Assembly (NCBI GenBank): GCA_049651845.1
Contig: JBASCW010000057.1
Location: 1-14,997 of the forward strand
Direction: 5' to 3'
Source: RBG-16-66-20 sp049651845
Lineage (GTDB): Bacteria > Pseudomonadota > Gammaproteobacteria > Burkholderiales > SG8-39
Length of the DNA stretch: 14,997 bases
Shown here piece after piece: positions 6,321 to 13,087 of this stretch (its first letter is position 1; every line of letters begins with the position of its first letter). A program made the translations under genes and the position numbers. The notes beneath the pieces were generated by a model that saw only the letters and a program-made list of their open reading frames with translations, ran no database searches and was not told the origin of the DNA.

Positions 6321-6326
6321 ATTCTA
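6321..6326 (-). promoter_or_regulatory. -10-like box of mnmH
   Basis: On the minus strand TAGAAT ends 6 nt before the GTG start of mnmH. The spacing fits a leaderless transcript beginning at the GTG. No clear -35 element is seen. Confidence 0.4.
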
Positions 6327-6342
6327 CGCGCGGGCCGCGCGC

Positions 6343-7038
6343 TCAGCGGAACGCCAGCTCGATGCTCTCGATGTCTATGCCGTAGCGCGCGCCGGTGTCG
6401 TCGCCGTCCGAGCTCAGCCACACCGCGATCGCCTCGATCGGGCGCTCGAAGCGGTAGCTGAAATCGATGCGGCCGTCGGGCGCCGGCAGCGCGACCACGC
6501 GCTCGGTGACGAGGTCCGAGAGCGGATGCTGCCGCTCGCGCCCCAGGTGCGCCGGGTCCGCGCCGACGTTGAGGAAGCGGATGCCGGCGATGCCAGTGCC
6601 TTCGGGCGCGAGCGCGTAGAGCCGGCGCACCCACTCGGCGGCGACCTGGCGCTGCAGGAAGTTCAGCCGGCGCTCTCCCGGCTCGACCAGGCCGAGGCGG
6701 AACACGTAGTCGTCGAACTTCTCCTCGCCCTGCTTGCCCGGCGGGACCGTGAACGCGCCGTCGATGCGCCCGCGCACGCGCACGCCCGCGACGCGCAGCT
6801 TCGCGGGCAGGGGATGGATCAGCGGCATCGCCGAACCCTCGACGTCGAGGCGCAGGCCGGAGGCCGAGAAGCGCAGCTTGTGCGGCGGCCGGTTGCGGTA
6901 GTGGAGCTGCTGCCAGGCCCCGGCGTCGGCGAGCGGCACGGCAGCGGCGCCGGAGCCGGAGCCGGAGCCTTGTGCGCCGGCAAGGGCGGCACTCGAGAAC
7001 AGCAGGACGGCGAGCACGCGACGGGTTAAAGCCTTCAT
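6343..7038 (-). CDS. Exported protein of unknown function (possibly DUF3047-like)
   Basis: The 231-residue protein begins with a signal peptide: basic MKALTRR, hydrophobic VLAVLLFSSAALAGA, and likely cleavage after Ala-Gly-Ala. A Gly-Ser repeat linker (GSGSGSG) follows, then a soluble domain of about 195 residues with many beta-type segments. The pattern resembles DUF3047 in outline: a WQQLHY-type start, a middle KFDDYVFRLGLV, and near the C-terminus IEAIAVWLSSDGDDTG followed by YGIDIESIEL. That link is from memory and unverified. No Cys residues are seen, so it is not a lipoprotein or an obvious metal or selenium thiol carrier. It lies between mnmH (28 nt downstream, same strand) and selD (divergent, 35 nt), inside the selenium block. 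A periplasmic role is inferred; a selenium role is only suggested by position. Confidence 0.75.
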   Translation of the reverse strand: MKALTRRVLAVLLFSSAALAGAQGSGSGSGAAAVPLADAGAWQQLHYRNRPPHKLRFSASGLRLDVEGSAMPLIHPLPAKLRVAGVRVRGRIDGAFTVPPGKQGEEKFDDYVFRLGLVEPGERRLNFLQRQVAAEWVRRLYALAPEGTGIAGIRFLNVGADPAHLGRERQHPLSDLVTERVVALPAPDGRIDFSYRFERPIEAIAVWLSSDGDDTGARYGIDIESIELAFR

Positions 7039-7061
7039 GCCGGCATCTTTGCACAGATGGT

Positions 7062-7067
7062 TACAAT
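7062..7067 (+). promoter_or_regulatory. -10 box of selD
   Basis: TACAAT, close to the consensus, ends 6 nt before the selD ATG. With no Shine-Dalgarno sequence upstream, the transcript is probably leaderless. It lies in the 35-bp gap shared with the divergent exported-protein gene. Confidence 0.5.
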
Positions 7068-7073
7068 GGCGCC

Positions 7074-8123
7074 ATGAATGCCCCGGAAAAAATCCGCCTG
7101 ACCCAGTTTAGCCACGGCGGCGGCTGCGGCTGCAAAATCGCGCCCGCGGTGCTCAGCGAGCTGCTCGCGGCGACGCCGATCCGCGGCCTGCCGAAGGAGC
7201 TGCTCGTGGGCACCGAAACCGCGGACGACGCGGCGGTCTACAAGCTCAACGACACGCAAGCGCTGGTCGCAACCACCGACTTCTTCACGCCGATCGTGGA
7301 CGATCCCTACGACTTCGGCCGCATCGCCGCCACCAACGCCATTTCGGACATCTACGCCATGGGCGCGAAGCCGATCTTCGCGCTCGCGGTGGTGGGCATG
7401 CCGCTGGAGAAGATCCCGCTCAGCGTGATCGGCAGGATCCTCTCGGGCGGCGAGTCGGTCTGCGCCGAGGCCGGCATCCCGATCGCCGGCGGCCACTCGA
7501 TCGACGTGCTCGAACCGATTTACGGACTCGTTGTTTTGGGTTTGGTGGATCCAAAGAAGTTAAAGCAGAATTCAACTGCAAGACCCGGTGACACACTCGT
7601 CCTTGGCAAGCCGCTCGGCATAGGCATCCTCTCGGCCGCGCTGAAGAAGGGGCAGCTCTCGGAGGCGGGCTACCAGGCGATGCTGGATGCAACCACCAAG
7701 CTCAACACGCCGGGCGCGGCGCTCGCCGAGATGGCGGGCGTGCACGCAATGACCGACGTCACCGGCTTCGGCCTGGCGGGCCACCTCCTCGAAATATGCA
7801 GGGGTTCGGGCGTTTCCGCCTCCGTTTCCCTGTCTGAATTGCCTCTCATAGAAGAAGCCCTGGAATGGGCGAAGCAAGGCGTCGCCACCGGCGCGTCGGA
7901 CCGCAACTGGAAGGGCTACGGCAAGGACATCGTGATGCCCGCGGGCGCGCCGGAATGGCAGCAGAAGCTCGTCACCGACCCGCAGACCAGCGGCGGGCTG
8001 CTGGTCGCCTGCGCGCCCGAGGCCGAAGCCGCGGTGCTCGCCGAGTTCTCGAAGCACGGCTTCGCGCGGGCGCGCCGCGTGGGCCGGCTCGCCGCGGGTC
8101 CCGCGCGCGTTACTTTTTCCTGA
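7074..8123 (+). CDS. selD: Selenide, water dikinase (selenophosphate synthetase)
   Basis: SelD makes selenophosphate, AMP and phosphate from selenide and ATP, supplying SenB and MnmH; in selenoneine clusters this activity is called SenC. The protein has 349 residues. The N-terminal glycine-rich loop SHGGGCGCKIAP carries catalytic Cys18 (Cys rather than selenocysteine) and Lys21. ATP and metal binding residues are visible in ETADDAAVY, TDFF, AATNAISDIYAMGAKP and IAGGHSID. The C-terminal half has AMTDVTGFGLAGHLLE and TDPQTSGGLL. The ATG at 7074 is chosen because it gives the usual N-terminus and follows the -10 box; the frame is open further upstream. Two internal stretches (about 7519-7590 and 7791-7862) are AT-rich with rare codons such as TTA, AGA and TCA. 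It overlaps the convergent tesA by 14 bp. Confidence 0.96.
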   Translation: MNAPEKIRLTQFSHGGGCGCKIAPAVLSELLAATPIRGLPKELLVGTETADDAAVYKLNDTQALVATTDFFTPIVDDPYDFGRIAATNAISDIYAMGAKPIFALAVVGMPLEKIPLSVIGRILSGGESVCAEAGIPIAGGHSIDVLEPIYGLVVLGLVDPKKLKQNSTARPGDTLVLGKPLGIGILSAALKKGQLSEAGYQAMLDATTKLNTPGAALAEMAGVHAMTDVTGFGLAGHLLEICRGSGVSASVSLSELPLIEEALEWAKQGVATGASDRNWKGYGKDIVMPAGAPEWQQKLVTDPQTSGGLLVACAPEAEAAVLAEFSKHGFARARRVGRLAAGPARVTFS

Positions 8124-8736
8124 GCAGCGGCGCGAGCGTGCGCCAGACGTTCCCCACGATGATCGGCTGCGCCGTCTCGGTCGGGTGGATGCGGTCGGGC
8201 TGGAACAGCTCCGTCTTGTCGCCGAAGCCGTCCAGCAGGAACGGCAGGTAGGCGGTGCGGAACTCCTTCGCCAGCTCGTCGAACGCTTTCTCGAACGCGC
8301 GGTTGTAGGCCTCGCCGTAATTGGGCGGCATGCGCATGCCCACGAGCAGCACCCGGGCGCCCGCTTTCTGTGCACGCTCGATGATGCCGGCGAGGTTCTT
8401 CTTCATCGCCGGCACCGGCAGCCCGCGCAGGCCGTCGTTGCCGCCCAGCTCGAGGATCAGCACCGCGGGCTTCTCGCGCTCCAGCGTCTTGCCGATGCGC
8501 GCGAGCCCCCCGGCGCTGGTCTCGCCCGAGATGCTCGCGTTGGCGACGCTATAATCGGCGTGCTCTTTCTTCAGGCGTTCTTCGAGCAGGGCCACCCAGC
8601 CCTGCTGCGCCGGCATGCCGTAGGCCGACGACAGGCTGTCGCCGTAGACGAGCACCTTGCTACCCGGCGCGGCGGATGCCGCGAATCCCAGGCACATGAA
8701 CCAGAGCGAACAGACGATTCTCAGCGCGCGCGGCAT
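8110..8736 (-). CDS. tesA: Lysophospholipase/acyl-CoA thioesterase TesA (SGNH hydrolase)
   Basis: TesA is a periplasmic SGNH-family esterase that hydrolyses acyl thioesters and lysophospholipids. The 208-residue precursor starts MPRALRIVCSLWFMCLGFAA and is likely cleaved after Ala-Ser-Ala (residue 22-23). Conserved blocks follow: VYGDSLSSAYG with nucleophile Ser34, SISGET with oxyanion Gly71, LELGGNDGLRG with Asn100, and DRIHPT with Asp181 and His184. The ATG at 8734-8736 gives the signal peptide; longer in-frame starts only add unrelated sequence lying in ybbA. It is divergent from ybbA and overlaps its start by 41 bp, as the two are divergent neighbours in E. coli too. Its 3' end overlaps selD by 14 bp. 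Confidence 0.93.
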   Translation of the reverse strand: MPRALRIVCSLWFMCLGFAASAAPGSKVLVYGDSLSSAYGMPAQQGWVALLEERLKKEHADYSVANASISGETSAGGLARIGKTLEREKPAVLILELGGNDGLRGLPVPAMKKNLAGIIERAQKAGARVLLVGMRMPPNYGEAYNRAFEKAFDELAKEFRTAYLPFLLDGFGDKTELFQPDRIHPTETAQPIIVGNVWRTLAPLLRKK

Positions 8737-9376
8737 CGGCAAGACGGTGAAGAGTGGCGACAGCGACCTCGTCATTCTGCGGGATATCGACCTCGCCGTC
8801 ACGGCGGGCGAGGCGGTGGCCGTGGTCGGCGCCTCGGGCTCGGGCAAGTCCACGCTGCTCGCGATCCTCGCTGGCCTCGACACGCCCAGCGTGGGCAGCG
8901 TCCATCTGGACGGCGCCGACCTGTTCGCGTTGGACGAGGACCAGCGCGCCGAGCTGCGCGGCCGCTGCGTGGGCTTCGTGTTCCAGTCCTTCCAGCTGCT
9001 GCCCTCGCTCACCGCGCTCGAGAACGTGATGTTGCCTCTGGAGCTGGCTGGGCGCGCGGATGCCGAGGCGCTTTCCAGGGAGATTCTTGCCAAGGTGGGA
9101 TTGCAGGGGCGCCTGTCGCATTACCCCAAGCACCTGTCGGGCGGCGAGCAGCAGCGCGTCGCGCTCGCGCGCGCGTTCTCGGTGCGCCCGAAGCTGCTGT
9201 TCGCCGACGAGCCGACCGGCAGCCTCGACGCCGAGTCGGGCGACAGCGTGATCGACCTGGTGTTCGAGCTCAATCGCAGCTTCGGCACCACGCTGGTGAT
9301 GGTCACGCACGACGAGCACCTCGCGCAGCGCTGCGGGCGCGCCATCCGCCTGGTGGCGGGTAGGATCGCGGCATGA
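8696..9376 (+). CDS. ybbA: ABC transporter ATPase, YbbA type
   Basis: This is the ATP-binding subunit of a MacB/LolD-like ABC system working with the large permease that follows. The 226 residues contain Walker A GASGSGKS (45-52), a Q-loop in FVFQSFQLLPS (near 97), the signature LSGGEQQRVALARA (147-160), Walker B LLFADEPTGS (167-176) and the H-loop MVTHDEH with His205. All catalytic residues are present. The start MNQSEQTILSARGIGKTV at 8696 gives the usual N-terminus. Its stop overlaps the permease start in an ATGA, so the two are translationally coupled. Such pairs are mechanotransmission-type systems rather than classical importers; the substrate of YbbAP is not established. Confidence 0.93.
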   Translation: MNQSEQTILSARGIGKTVKSGDSDLVILRDIDLAVTAGEAVAVVGASGSGKSTLLAILAGLDTPSVGSVHLDGADLFALDEDQRAELRGRCVGFVFQSFQLLPSLTALENVMLPLELAGRADAEALSREILAKVGLQGRLSHYPKHLSGGEQQRVALARAFSVRPKLLFADEPTGSLDAESGDSVIDLVFELNRSFGTTLVMVTHDEHLAQRCGRAIRLVAGRIAA

Positions 9377-11883
9377 AGCAGGCCTTGCGCATGCTTGCCC
9401 GGGACTGGCGCGCGGGCGAGCTGCGCGTGCTCGCCGCGGCGCTCCTCGTTGCGGTGGCGAGCATCACCAGCGTCGCCTTCTTCGCCGACCGCGTGGGCGC
9501 GGCGCTCGTACGCGACGCCCACCAGCTGCTCGGCGCGGACCTGGTGCTGGTCTCGGACCATCCCTGGCAGGGCGGCATCGCCGACGAGATCGGCAAACGA
9601 GGCCTCGAGCGCGCCGCGTCCACCACTTTCATCAGCATGGCGATGGCAGGCGAGGCGGCCGCGGGGACGAGTCCCGCGGCCCAGCTCGCCGGCGTCAAGG
9701 CGGTCACCGAGAACTACCCGCTGCGCGGCCGGCTGCGCATCGCGCCGGCGCCGAACGCCCAGGACGCGCCCGCGCAGGCCGGTCCGGCGCGCGGCACGGT
9801 GTGGATCGAGGAGCGCCTGGTGAGCGCGCTCGGCACGCCCGTGGGATCGAAGCTCCACCTCGGCAAGGCGACGCTCGAAGTCGCCGCGGTGCTGACGCTC
9901 GAGCCCGAGCGCGGCGCGAACTTCTTCAACATCGCGCCGCGCCTGTTCATGAACCTCGCCGACGTGCCCGCGACGGGCCTGGTGCAGACGGGCAGCCGCG
10001 TCTGGCATTACCTGTATGCCGCCGGACCGCGCGCGCAGATCGAAGCGCTGGAAGCCTGGGCGCGCACCCGCATGGAGCGCGGCCAGCGCGTGGACAACCT
10101 GGAGAGCGGCCGCCCCGAGGTGCGCGTGGGCATCGAGCGCGCGCAGCGCTTCCTGGGGCTCACGGCGCTGCTCGCCGCGATCCTCGCGGGCGTGGCGATC
10201 GCGCTCGGCACGCGCCGCTTCGTGGAGCGGCACCTGGACAGCTGCGCGGTGATGCGCTGCCTGGGCGTCACGCAGCGCCAGCTGCTGATGCTCTTCGGCA
10301 CCGAGTTCCTGCTGCTCGGCCTCGCGGCCTGCGCGCTCGGCGTGGCGCTCGGCTTCGCGGCGCAGGCGGTGATCGCCGAGCTGCTGGGCGGGCTGCTGCG
10401 CGCCGATCTGCCCGCGCCCACGGCGCTGCCTGCCGCGCAGGGCTTTCTCGTGGGCCTGGTGCTGCTGCTCGGCTTCTCGCTGCCGCCGCTGGTGCAGCTG
10501 AAGAACGTGCCCGCGGTGCGCGTGATCCGGCGCGAATCGGGCGCGGCCAAGGGCGGCACCGTGGCGGTCTACCTCGCCGGCCTTGCCGCGCTCTCGGGAC
10601 TGCTCATCTGGCAGGCGGGCGACTTGCGCATGGGCGTCGCGGTGGTGGGCGGCTTCGGCGTGGCCGTCGCGCTGTTCGCGGTGGTGGCCTGGCTGGGCCT
10701 GCGTTTTTTCTCGGCAGGATTTTTCTCCCGCAGGTTCGCGTTCACCAACGTCGCGCTGCGCTACGGACTGGCCAACCTGCGGCGCCATGCGCGCGGCAAC
10801 GCGATCCAGGTGGCGAGCCTCGCGCTCGGCCTCACCGCGGTGCTGCTGCTCACCTTCACGCGCAACGACCTGGTGGACGCCTGGCGGCGCAGCGCGCCGC
10901 CCGATGCGCCGAACCGCTTCCTGCTGGGCGTGCAGCCCGACCAGCTCGCCGAGGTGAAGGCGTTCTTCGCGCAGCACGGCATCGCCGCGCCCGAGCTCAA
11001 CCCCATGGTGCGCGGCCGCCTCACGGCGGTGAACGGGAAGAAGGTGTCGGAGGCGGATTTCACGGAAGAGCGCGCGCGGCGCCTCGTGGAGCGCGAGTTC
11101 AACCTGTCGTTCGCGGACCGGGCTCCGGCGCACAACACCGTGGTGCAGGGGAATTGGTTTTCCTTGCGTGAGAATGCTTTTTCCGTTGAAGAGGGCATCG
11201 CGAAAACCCTCGGCTGGAAGCTGGGTGACGAGCTGACGTTCACCGTAGGCAATGAGTCCTTCAGCGCTCGCGTCACTTCCCTGCGCCGGCTGCGCTGGGA
11301 CTCGATGAAGGTGAACTTCTTCGTCATCGGCCCGCCCGCGCTGATGCAGCGCTTCCCGGCGAGCTACATCTCGGCTTTCCGCCTGGAGCCGGGCCGCGAG
11401 CCGCTCATGAACGAGCTCGCCGCGCGCTTTCCCAACCTCACGGTGGTGGACGTCGGCGCCGCGGTGCGCCAGGCGCAGGACATCATGGACCAGGTGATCA
11501 GCGCGGTGCAGGTGGTGTTCCTGTTCGCGCTCGGCGCGGGGCTGCTGGTGCTGTACTCGGCGCTGGTCGCCACCGAGGACGAGCGCCGGCGCGAGGCGGC
11601 GGTGATGCGCGTCTACGGCGCCTCGCGCGCGCAGGTGACCGGCAGCCAGCGCGTGGAGTTCCTCGCCATGGGCCTCTTGGCGGGCCTGCTCGCCACCGCG
11701 GGCGCCGCGGCGATCGGCCAGCTGCTCGCGCGCCGCGTGTTCGAGCTCGACCTGCCGCCCAGCCCGGAGATCTGGATCGTGGGCCCGGTGGCGGGCCTCG
11801 CGCTCCTGTCGCTCAACGCCTGGCTCTCGGCGCGCAAGGTGCTGCAGGCCTCGCCGGCGCTCACCTTGCGTGATTCGGTCTAG
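9373..11883 (+). CDS. ybbP: ABC transporter permease, YbbP/FtsX type
   Basis: This is the large inner-membrane partner of the YbbA ATPase, 836 residues, about the size of E. coli YbbP. Ten membrane segments can be picked out. One is at 16-37, then a periplasmic domain. Three lie at about 259-281, 303-330 and 357-375. Two more are at about 397-412 and 420-443, and another near 477-497. A second periplasmic domain follows, and the last three segments are near 712-735, 762-783 and 801-820. This is the double FtsX-domain layout of the family. Family phrases include DLVLVSDHPW, RFLGLTALLAAILAGVAIAL and VATEDERRREAAVMRVYGAS. It starts in the ATGA overlap with ybbA. A short AT-richer stretch lies at about 11158-11200. 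Confidence 0.92.
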   Translation: MKQALRMLARDWRAGELRVLAAALLVAVASITSVAFFADRVGAALVRDAHQLLGADLVLVSDHPWQGGIADEIGKRGLERAASTTFISMAMAGEAAAGTSPAAQLAGVKAVTENYPLRGRLRIAPAPNAQDAPAQAGPARGTVWIEERLVSALGTPVGSKLHLGKATLEVAAVLTLEPERGANFFNIAPRLFMNLADVPATGLVQTGSRVWHYLYAAGPRAQIEALEAWARTRMERGQRVDNLESGRPEVRVGIERAQRFLGLTALLAAILAGVAIALGTRRFVERHLDSCAVMRCLGVTQRQLLMLFGTEFLLLGLAACALGVALGFAAQAVIAELLGGLLRADLPAPTALPAAQGFLVGLVLLLGFSLPPLVQLKNVPAVRVIRRESGAAKGGTVAVYLAGLAALSGLLIWQAGDLRMGVAVVGGFGVAVALFAVVAWLGLRFFSAGFFSRRFAFTNVALRYGLANLRRHARGNAIQVASLALGLTAVLLLTFTRNDLVDAWRRSAPPDAPNRFLLGVQPDQLAEVKAFFAQHGIAAPELNPMVRGRLTAVNGKKVSEADFTEERARRLVEREFNLSFADRAPAHNTVVQGNWFSLRENAFSVEEGIAKTLGWKLGDELTFTVGNESFSARVTSLRRLRWDSMKVNFFVIGPPALMQRFPASYISAFRLEPGREPLMNELAARFPNLTVVDVGAAVRQAQDIMDQVISAVQVVFLFALGAGLLVLYSALVATEDERRREAAVMRVYGASRAQVTGSQRVEFLAMGLLAGLLATAGAAAIGQLLARRVFELDLPPSPEIWIVGPVAGLALLSLNAWLSARKVLQASPALTLRDSV

Positions 11884-11944
11884 CGTCCTCGCCTGCCTCT
11901 TCCTCGCGCAGGACAAGCCGATCTGGCTGCACGTGCTGCCCTGA
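11870..11944 (+). CDS. Possible 24-aa hydrophobic peptide
   Basis: A GTG at 11870-11872, overlapping the last codons of ybbP in another frame, opens a short frame to the TGA at 11942-11944. The peptide starts MIRSSVLACLFLAQDKP and is hydrophobic with one Cys. There is no Shine-Dalgarno sequence, and translation could only be coupled to ybbP. It could equally be chance or the remnant of a lost gene between ybbP and the MaoC gene. Low confidence. Confidence 0.15.
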   Translation: MIRSSVLACLFLAQDKPIWLHVLP

Positions 11945-11976
11945 GCCTGCCCACCGGAAGTGAAAACCTTGCGCAC

Positions 11977-12432
11977 ATGACCTTCAAGCACTACTGGGAA
12001 GACTTTCCCGTGGGCTGGACGTTCGGCAATGGCCCGCGCCGCCTCGATGCCGAGGACATCGTCACCTTCGCGCGCGAGTGGGACCCGCAGCGCTACCACG
12101 TCGACCCGCAGGCGGCGCAGTCCACGCCCTTCGGCGGGCTGATCGCGAGCGGCTGGCAGACCGGGTGCGTCGCGATGCGGCTGATGTGCGACGGCTACCT
12201 CGCCGAGTCTTCCTGCGTCGGCTCGCCCGGCATCGAGGCGATCGAATTCCTGAAACCGGTGCGCCCCGGAGACTCGCTTCGCTTCCGCGCGGAGGTGCTC
12301 GAGGCGCGGCCCTCGGCCAGCCGGCCGGATCGCGGTCTGGTGCGCTGGCGCTGGGAAGTCCTGAACCAGCAAGACGACGTCGTGCTGCGCATGCTCGGAA
12401 CGCAGCTCTTCCTGAGGCGCGGCTCAGCCTGA
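11977..12432 (+). CDS. MaoC-like hotdog-fold dehydratase
   Basis: The 151-residue protein fits the single-domain MaoC/(R)-specific enoyl-CoA hydratase family. It starts MTFKHYWEDFPVGWTF, a common family opening. The hydratase motif FAREWDPQRYHVDPQAA contains Asp36 and His41, the likely catalytic pair, followed by PFGGLIASGW. The C-terminal half has IEFLKPVRPGDSLRFRAEVLE. Family members hydrate enoyl-CoA esters in fatty-acid or polyhydroxyalkanoate metabolism, or act in propionate or mesaconyl pathways; the substrate here cannot be read from the sequence. It follows ybbP after 93 bp and is followed 63 bp later by the thioredoxin-like gene, all on the plus strand. No Shine-Dalgarno sequence is evident near the ATG. 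Confidence 0.85.
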   Translation: MTFKHYWEDFPVGWTFGNGPRRLDAEDIVTFAREWDPQRYHVDPQAAQSTPFGGLIASGWQTGCVAMRLMCDGYLAESSCVGSPGIEAIEFLKPVRPGDSLRFRAEVLEARPSASRPDRGLVRWRWEVLNQQDDVVLRMLGTQLFLRRGSA

Positions 12433-12480
12433 GGTCGTCGGGGCGCCGCGACAGGCAGCGTGGTGTCGGCCGCGCCGCGG

Positions 12481-12486
12481 TATGAT
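12481..12486 (+). promoter_or_regulatory. -10-like box of the thioredoxin-like gene
   Basis: TATGAT stands 9 nt before the GTG start chosen for the thioredoxin-like gene. There is no Shine-Dalgarno sequence, and the arrangement matches those before senA, mnmH and selD. Confidence 0.4.
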
Positions 12487-12495
12487 CCAAGCGTC

Positions 12496-13047
12496 GTGAG
12501 CGCAAAGTCCCAGGTTTGCGATTTCGGTTGGCGGGCGGTGCCGTTCGACCTGCTCGGCGTCGACGGCAAGCGCCATACGCTCGCGTCTGCGCGCGGCCCG
12601 AACGGGCTGCTGGTGATGTTCATCTGCAACCATTGCCCCTACGTCAAGGCGGTGATCGACCGCATCGTGCGTGACTGCAACGACCTCGCGCCGTACGGCG
12701 TGGGTTCGATCGCCGTGATGTCGAACGATCCGATGGACTATCCGGAGGACTCGTTCGAAAACATGAAGCGCGTCGCGCGCGACAGGGCATTTCCCTTTCC
12801 CTACGTCCTCGACGAAACCCAGGCAGTCGCCAGGGCCTACGGTGCGCAGTGCACGCCGGACTTTTTCGGTTTCAACTCGGGCCTCGAGCTGCAATACCGC
12901 GGCCGCATCGACGCCTCCGGACGCCAGCCGGCGCCGCCGGACGCCCGGCGTGAACTTTTCGAGGCCATGGTCGCCATCGCGGGCAGTGGCCGTGGTCCCC
13001 GCGAGCAGAGCGCGTCGATCGGTTGCTCGATCAAATGGAAGTCTTAG
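12496..13047 (+). CDS. Thioredoxin-fold (AhpC/TSA-like) protein
   Basis: The 183-residue protein is a thioredoxin-like protein of the redoxin type. After the entry VPFDLLGVDGKRHTLASARG comes LLVMFICNHCPYVKAVIDRI with the Cys44-Asn-His-Cys47 pair, a CxxC-type centre typical of this subgroup. Further features are SNDPMDYPEDSFENMK, the cis-Pro region AQCTPDFFGF, and the family ending IGCSIKWK. The GTG at 12496 is chosen over an upstream ATG-like start at 12460 because it gives the usual short N-terminus and follows a -10-like box. There is no signal peptide, so it is cytoplasmic. It is likely a thiol oxidoreductase or peroxidase; the physiological substrate is unknown. A CxxC redoxin close to a selenium block is not evidence of a selenium role. 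Confidence 0.87.
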   Translation: MSAKSQVCDFGWRAVPFDLLGVDGKRHTLASARGPNGLLVMFICNHCPYVKAVIDRIVRDCNDLAPYGVGSIAVMSNDPMDYPEDSFENMKRVARDRAFPFPYVLDETQAVARAYGAQCTPDFFGFNSGLELQYRGRIDASGRQPAPPDARRELFEAMVAIAGSGRGPREQSASIGCSIKWKS

Positions 13048-13087
13048 TTTCGCCGATGCTCAGAAGCGCGGCGGTCTGAGCGGTCCG

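Noticed and set aside
9121..12372. A 1083-codon open frame on the minus strand
   Set aside because: It is antisense to ybbA, ybbP and the MaoC gene, is full of Arg, Ala, His and Glu repeats, and has no domain. Long antisense frames are a by-product of GC-rich codon use.
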